From an uncultured Latescibacterota bacterium (GTDB lineage Bacteria; Latescibacterota; UBA2968; UBA8231): a stretch of DNA of 64,000 bases. Of the stretch, positions 59,534-64,000 are shown in pieces; positions within the stretch are counted from its first letter, which is position 1; each line of letters starts with the position of its first letter. The translations under genes were made by a program, and so were the position numbers. The notes under the pieces were generated by a model, which worked only from the letters and a program-made list of their open reading frames with translations, ran no database searches and had not been told where the DNA came from. The stretch spans positions 682,001 to 746,000 of the forward strand of contig OY282352.1 in assembly GCA_958295495.1 (NCBI GenBank). The letters are read 5' to 3'.

Positions 59534-62203
59534 CTATTCCAATCCTGCGTAAATCGTTATAAAGGTCTGACTCGTGATCCGCGCCTTGCCCTCTTTGAAG
59601 TCTTGGCGCTCAATGCGCAGCCCGGCTAGGGCGTGGAGGCTGTAACCCAAGTACTGAGACTGATTGGTAAACTGAAACGCGCCGGTGATGGAGTTGAAGT
59701 CGTTGGCATCGACGTCGAAATCGTTAAAAATCAGGTACTCGACGCCCGCTTGGAGCCGAGTGGCTCGCAGGACGCGGGTTTCGACGACGGCCGAAAAAAG
59801 CTCGTAGAGGCTGGTGGAATGCTCCAAGGTGAAGAGGCTGCGCGACTGCTTGCGGAACTCGCTCTTCCAGCGCGGCTCCAAGCTTAGCTGGCCCAAAGCA
59901 TAGCGGTAGCTGGCCTTGTTGATTACCCCTAAGAAGAAGTCCTGCTCGTCTAGCTCTAGGCCCTGCCGGCGGGCCTCGCTCATTAGCTGGCGGAAGCGCA
60001 CGTAGTTGAGTTTGGTCTGCACTCGATAGGAGGCCGACTGCAAGTTGTGGCCCACAAAGAGCTGGTTGACCCAAGTGTCGCGGGCCAACAGGGGGTCTTC
60101 GACCTTGGTCAACTCGCCGCCGCGTAGGGTGTTGTCCGGCGCCCACTGCAAGAGGGGATTGGGGATGTCGTCTTGCACCAATTTGCTCATTTCAAAGAAG
60201 CGCAAGCGCCCAAAGCGCGGGGAGTTGTTGTCGTAGGTCACGAGGGCGTAGGTGCTCTTGTTTTGTTGGTTAGACGAGATGAGCTCCTCGCGCAACGCGC
60301 CGACCATCACCTTGAGCTGCGGCGTCAGGTTCGCACCGCCGTACCCATTGTAACCGCGGTGGTCGCGGCGGTAGGGGTAATCGGGCTCTTCGTCGTTTTC
60401 GTATTGGTCAACCCAGAAGTTGTTGTTCATGTCCATCCCGAAGAGGAATTCCGGGCGGTCGGAATGGAAGCGCAGGAAAGGTTCTTCGTAGTCGGGCACG
60501 GCGTTGGAGCGCACGAAGTTGTCGTTTTGGTTGATGTCGGGCACGAAGTCGTTGTTTTGGTCCCAGCCCGGGAAGACTTGGGAATCGCCCTGGAGCCAGT
60601 CAAAGCGCACCGTGTCCGGGAAGCGGTCTTGGTCGTCGTTGTCTTCGACCAGCTCGACGATGCCCTCGCGCTCGCTGTCGTAGTTGATTTCGCCCGTGCC
60701 CGTGGTGACGAAAGTCCGCGTGTTGTAGAGCGGATCCATGCTGTACGCCTCGCCAAAGACAAAGAAGGGAGCGGCCTTTTTGGACGCGTTCACCATCCAA
60801 GCCGGTGCCCGGCGGCGACTGCCAATGCCGGATGCAGTGTGGTGCTCGTCGCGCAGGACGTTGGGATACTTGCGGTAGCTCACGCTCAGGTCGTATTCGG
60901 CGTACAGGTCAAAGCCCTTGTAGTCGCGCAGTTCGATGTTGCCGCCGAAGATGTGGGTAGCTGTCGGCAGGCCGTACTCAAAGCGGACGGTCTGCAAATT
61001 GGTGATGTCTTGCACGTTGCCCGCGGCTTGGGCCACCAGCAGCAGCACGGCTTCCCCGTCGCGGTTGACTTGGCGGTCGGAGGTCATCCAGACCTGGTAG
61101 TCGTTGCCCAGCACGAGCCGGAACTCGACTTTGACGATGTCCTCTTTGGGAAACGAGGCCCGATCGACAAAGGCCGGGCTGTCGAAGTCGTAGCTCAGGC
61201 GTATCTCCTCGGGGCCGTTGGCGGCGATATAGCCCTGCTGGACAAAGCCACCCTCAATGACTGGCTCGAATTGGATGTCTTTGCCAGCATCGACAGTGCC
61301 GTCCTCGTAGGTAATCAGGATGTCCGAGCCGGCCTCAAAGAAGGCGGCACCGCCCGTTTCGTCGCCTGGGGAATCGTCGCGCAGGACGATCTGAATCAGC
61401 GACACGGTCTTGTTTTGGGCCACGGTCAAGGCGCCGGAAAACGGGTTGCCCACCAAGCGATCCGCAAGCGTGTTCGACTGGTGGGCGTTGATCGCGTGTA
61501 GGCCCAATTGCAAGGCGTCGCTGAGTTGGTACGCGAAGCTCCCGCCGAAGAGCGTGGTGTTGTTGGTGCGGAGCACTTCTTGGTCTTCGGTGGTCGAGCC
61601 GCCTGGATTGCTCAAGCGCGAATAGACGAGCGTCCCTTCGTAGCGGTCGGTGGCGAGGTCGAACTGCACGCCGTCCATGCGCGGCTTGGAAAAGATCATC
61701 GGCGAAATAACCGAGCGCATCTGTGCGCTCGTCGTCAAGGTATAGAAGTATTGGCCCTTGGCGTCTGAGGCGATGACCACGTCGGAAAACCACTGTTGGA
61801 AGCGGTTGGACTTGAGCAGCGAGTTGCCAAACTGCTGGGGCTTGCTCTGGGAGTTGTTGAAGATCAGCCAGCCGCGCGTGAGAAAATTGCCGTACAGGTC
61901 GTAAAAGTAGTCGCCTTCGAGGCTGATATCGACGTAGCGCTGGTAGGGGTTGCGGGCGTAGTTGGTGTACTGCCACTGGCGCCAGTGGTACTCTTTGTAG
62001 AGTTCCTGCGGCACGTACCAGCGGCGCACCGCTGGGTCGAGGACGCCGAGCATGACGTCCGGCCCTTGGGGCGCAAAGGAAGTCTCGTCGCCCTGTTGCA
62101 GCCCTAGGCGCGAGCTGTAATCGACTTGGCCGGCCGCCTCTTGGGCTGCGCCGGCCGCGATGAGTAGCGAAACGACGCTTATTCTGATGGTAACGGTGTG
62201 CAT
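59534..62203 (-). CDS. Giant envelope protein with Asp-rich repeats (889 aa), paralogue 2
   Basis: Clear paralogue of the 50824 protein along its whole length: 'VRRWYVPQELYKEYHWRQWQ', 'VDISLEGDYFYDLYGNFLTR', the Asp-rich stretch ('EDNDDQDRFPDTVRFDW', 'PGWDQNNDFVPDINQNDNFV', 'FGMDMNNNFWVDQYENDEE') and the end 'TFITIYAGLE'. Signal peptide 'ISVVSLLIAAGAAQEAAG'. Probably an outer-membrane barrel. It lies 18 bp after a FlgD-domain gene and 3 bp before the GT-C/TPR gene. Confidence 0.7.
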   Translation of the reverse strand: MHTVTIRISVVSLLIAAGAAQEAAGQVDYSSRLGLQQGDETSFAPQGPDVMLGVLDPAVRRWYVPQELYKEYHWRQWQYTNYARNPYQRYVDISLEGDYFYDLYGNFLTRGWLIFNNSQSKPQQFGNSLLKSNRFQQWFSDVVIASDAKGQYFYTLTTSAQMRSVISPMIFSKPRMDGVQFDLATDRYEGTLVYSRLSNPGGSTTEDQEVLRTNNTTLFGGSFAYQLSDALQLGLHAINAHQSNTLADRLVGNPFSGALTVAQNKTVSLIQIVLRDDSPGDETGGAAFFEAGSDILITYEDGTVDAGKDIQFEPVIEGGFVQQGYIAANGPEEIRLSYDFDSPAFVDRASFPKEDIVKVEFRLVLGNDYQVWMTSDRQVNRDGEAVLLLVAQAAGNVQDITNLQTVRFEYGLPTATHIFGGNIELRDYKGFDLYAEYDLSVSYRKYPNVLRDEHHTASGIGSRRRAPAWMVNASKKAAPFFVFGEAYSMDPLYNTRTFVTTGTGEINYDSEREGIVELVEDNDDQDRFPDTVRFDWLQGDSQVFPGWDQNNDFVPDINQNDNFVRSNAVPDYEEPFLRFHSDRPEFLFGMDMNNNFWVDQYENDEEPDYPYRRDHRGYNGYGGANLTPQLKVMVGALREELISSNQQNKSTYALVTYDNNSPRFGRLRFFEMSKLVQDDIPNPLLQWAPDNTLRGGELTKVEDPLLARDTWVNQLFVGHNLQSASYRVQTKLNYVRFRQLMSEARRQGLELDEQDFFLGVINKASYRYALGQLSLEPRWKSEFRKQSRSLFTLEHSTSLYELFSAVVETRVLRATRLQAGVEYLIFNDFDVDANDFNSITGAFQFTNQSQYLGYSLHALAGLRIERQDFKEGKARITSQTFITIYAGLE

Positions 62204-62221
62204 GGCGCTCTCTTTTCGCCC

Positions 62222-64000
62222 CTAATAGGCTACCGCGATAAGGTGGGATCGCCGTTGTCCGGCGCTGTCTTCGACGTCGATTTCTACATCGATCTGGCAG
62301 ATGTAAAGCCCGGGCGGCACGACGCGGCCGAGGTCGTCCTTCCCGTCCCAAGTAAAGCGCTGGTGACCGCCTTGGGCGGTGCCCTCTAGCAGGCGCATGG
62401 GCCGGCCGTCGAGTGCCCATATACGGACGGCGGCCGGCCGCTCAGCATAGACCTTGAACAGCGAAAAATCGATTTGGGCGACGTCGTTTACAAGGTCGCC
62501 GTTGGGCGTGAAGGGATTGGGCGCGACCGAGATGTCGGCGACGATTTGCACGGCACCGAGCGCGGCGATCGACAGGGTTTGCGATGGTCGCAGCGCGGTG
62601 GCGTCGCCGGCGTCGGCGGGCTGATAGGGCGTGCTGGCCGCTTGGTTGCGCACCGCCACCTTCAGCTTGGTGCCGTGCAGGAAGACCTCGGCTGCAAAGC
62701 GCAGGCGCACGAGTCGGCCGCGGCCGACGACCCACCCTCGGGCCCGGCCTAGTCGGTTGTACTGGGCCGCGCTGAGCGTGTCGCCGGCCTCGTCGAAAAG
62801 CGTCTGGCTGCCCAAACCTACTACCTTGCGAAAGTAGCGCACCGGCCCTTGGGACGCAGGCGGCAGCGCGTCGTAAGCAGCCCGATCCACTTCCTCGCCG
62901 GAACTGCGGAAGTAGCGCACCGCGCCGCGCACGGGGTCTGGCAGCAGGGCGTGCGAGGTCGCAGTCAAAAGCTGGTCGTCGTTGCCGGTGGGTACTTCCT
63001 CGCCATCGGCAGCCGTGCGGAAGTATAGCTGCGGTAGTTCGTCGGTGGCGCTGCGGGCGACCTCCGGGAGTCGCACTAAGAGCGAGTCGCCTTGCAGTAT
63101 CTGGCCGTCGGTGCTCGTGAGGTCCAACAGCACTTGCGGCGCTCCAGCTACAAACTGCTCCTCGGAGCCTATTGCCACATCAATAAGCTGCATATCGAGG
63201 CCCGGATCGGCGCTGATGAGCACCTCGTCGAACCCGAGGCTGCGGATTGAGGTGGGCCGCTCTAGGAACTGGGGTTGGACGAAGATCTCGAAAGTGTCCA
63301 GAACCCCCACTTGGGCCTCGGGCGGCCAGACTTCGGCTTGCAGCCCGAGGGCGACTGGAGTGTGCAACTCTACGGAGATGCTCTGTAGCGCTGGTTCGAT
63401 CTGGCGGTCCTCGCTGAGCAGACGGGCCTCGATTTGCATGAACTTGCGCAGGCTGGGCGACGTTACCGGGTCGCCGGACTGCTGGTATTGCTGGCTCCAA
63501 GCACTCCAGCCCGGGCCTATTGCGAAGGATGTGTCAATTGGCCCTTTGAGGAAGGCGAGGAGCTTTTTGTGTTCGGCTGCGGTCTTTTCGATGCCATTGC
63601 TGTCGTAGAAGCGCACCCGCTGGATGAGTTGGTTGCCGGTGCGGGTGCGAAGCTCGACCTTGGTGCCCGGTGGCGCGTCGGCCTCCCAGTGGATACTGCC
63701 CAAGGTCACCAGCCCGGGCAGTTCAATCAGATCGGATTCCAGCCCGATTGCCGCCGGCACGCCTTCGGCAAAGAGCATCAGCTCGCTGAATCGAGACCAG
63801 AAGCGGTCCGAGCGGTTCTCGGTATCGCCGATGAAGTTGGCGAGGGTCAGCAGGTCGAGGAAGCGCACCTTTCGCACGGGATCTTGCACATCGTTGAGGT
63901 ACCCAAAGAATCCGTTATCGACGTTGGTCACCCGCTCCGGCGGGGTAATTGCACGCCAGCGCAACTTGCCTTGGGCGTCTCGTTCCCCGGTGGACGACCG
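62222..64000 (-). CDS. Secreted protein with FlgD-like C-terminal domain (partial, start beyond window)
   Basis: At least 592 residues; the frame is open to the right edge ('RSSTGERDAQGKLRWRAITP'). The body has beta-rich segments, an inner repeat around 'VRYFRSSGEEVDRAAYDALP' and 'VRYFRKVVGLGSQTLFDEAG', and the C-terminal FlgD-like domain 'FTPNGDLVNDVAQIDFSLFK', 'VRIWALDGRPMRLLEG', 'FTWDGKDDLGRVVPPGLYIC' ending 'SHLIAVAY'. It is the third member of the VAY-ending set and the most upstream gene seen in this operon. Confidence 0.8.
   Translation of the reverse strand, partial: RSSTGERDAQGKLRWRAITPPERVTNVDNGFFGYLNDVQDPVRKVRFLDLLTLANFIGDTENRSDRFWSRFSELMLFAEGVPAAIGLESDLIELPGLVTLGSIHWEADAPPGTKVELRTRTGNQLIQRVRFYDSNGIEKTAAEHKKLLAFLKGPIDTSFAIGPGWSAWSQQYQQSGDPVTSPSLRKFMQIEARLLSEDRQIEPALQSISVELHTPVALGLQAEVWPPEAQVGVLDTFEIFVQPQFLERPTSIRSLGFDEVLISADPGLDMQLIDVAIGSEEQFVAGAPQVLLDLTSTDGQILQGDSLLVRLPEVARSATDELPQLYFRTAADGEEVPTGNDDQLLTATSHALLPDPVRGAVRYFRSSGEEVDRAAYDALPPASQGPVRYFRKVVGLGSQTLFDEAGDTLSAAQYNRLGRARGWVVGRGRLVRLRFAAEVFLHGTKLKVAVRNQAASTPYQPADAGDATALRPSQTLSIAALGAVQIVADISVAPNPFTPNGDLVNDVAQIDFSLFKVYAERPAAVRIWALDGRPMRLLEGTAQGGHQRFTWDGKDDLGRVVPPGLYICQIDVEIDVEDSAGQRRSHLIAVAY

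Noticed and set aside
1..64000. CRISPR arrays, tRNA and rRNA genes
   Set aside because: No regularly spaced repeats beyond those listed and no tRNA- or rRNA-like conserved sequences were seen by reading; a dedicated scan was not possible.

Overview
The window looks like a moderately GC-rich, Gram-negative, uncultured-type bacterium, most likely from a candidate phylum near the FCB group (Latescibacterota or Poribacteria are my best guesses; this is inference from gene content, not from a marker gene). The pointers are duplicated ~800-residue FtsX/MacB-type permeases under a sigma-54 regulator, phytanoyl-CoA dioxygenase beside a sugar ABC importer, several large secreted proteins with FlgD-like C-terminal domains, and giant outer-membrane-type proteins.

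Layout. (1) 1-12.4 kb: a partial NtrC-type response regulator faces a MacB-like export locus (permease, membrane-fusion adaptor, ATPase, permease, ATPase, permease, decayed permease). Two near-identical ~165 bp control regions precede the first permease and the adaptor. Each has two TGT-N11-ACA boxes 21 bp apart and a textbook sigma-54 promoter. (2) 12.7-14.6 kb: an ECF sigma factor fused to a ~430-residue beta-rich C-terminal part. (3) 14.6-28.9 kb: a lower-GC island, all on the plus strand, encoding a ribosomally made peptide (RiPP) pathway: S41 protease homologue, 52-residue Cys-rich precursor, SPASM radical SAM maturase, Tat-signal protein, subtilisin fused to a P-loop domain, acyl-carrier-like protein, ABC-2 permease, UPF0489 (peptide-arginase family) protein, ABC exporter, cupin-like protein, jelly-roll-like protein and BtrH-like acyltransferase. 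It recalls the clostridial Clo7bot/CLI_3235 peptide systems, here in a non-clostridial setting with extra enzymes. (4) 28.9-32.0 kb: a gene graveyard with a lactonase fragment, a frameshifted duplicate of the ECF gene start, REP-like palindromes, two broken transposase genes and an intact M23 lipoprotein. (5) 32.0-39.8 kb: TolC-like protein, two coiled-coil/NEW3-like membrane proteins, another MacB-type permease and a P-loop kinase-like protein. (6) 39.8-42.1 kb: decayed RelE-type toxin/antitoxin, DUF4160 + DUF2442-XRE pair, flavin-binding PPOX protein and a small ORF. (7) 42.1-49.7 kb, minus strand: a heterodimeric ABC exporter downstream of a sugar ABC importer and phytanoyl-CoA dioxygenase. 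(8) 49.8-64 kb, minus strand: a CBM9-like secreted protein and a tandem array of three FlgD-domain secreted proteins, two paralogous giant envelope proteins and one GT-C/TPR membrane protein.

How they work together (inference): the response regulator probably drives the MacB-like array through the tandem boxes and sigma-54 promoters. In the island the precursor would be modified by the radical SAM enzyme and perhaps by carrier-dependent acylation, cleaved by the subtilisin fusion and exported by the ABC systems. The right-hand array looks like a surface or secretion apparatus built by repeated duplication of a FlgD-protein plus envelope-protein unit. I saw no rRNA, tRNA or CRISPR array.
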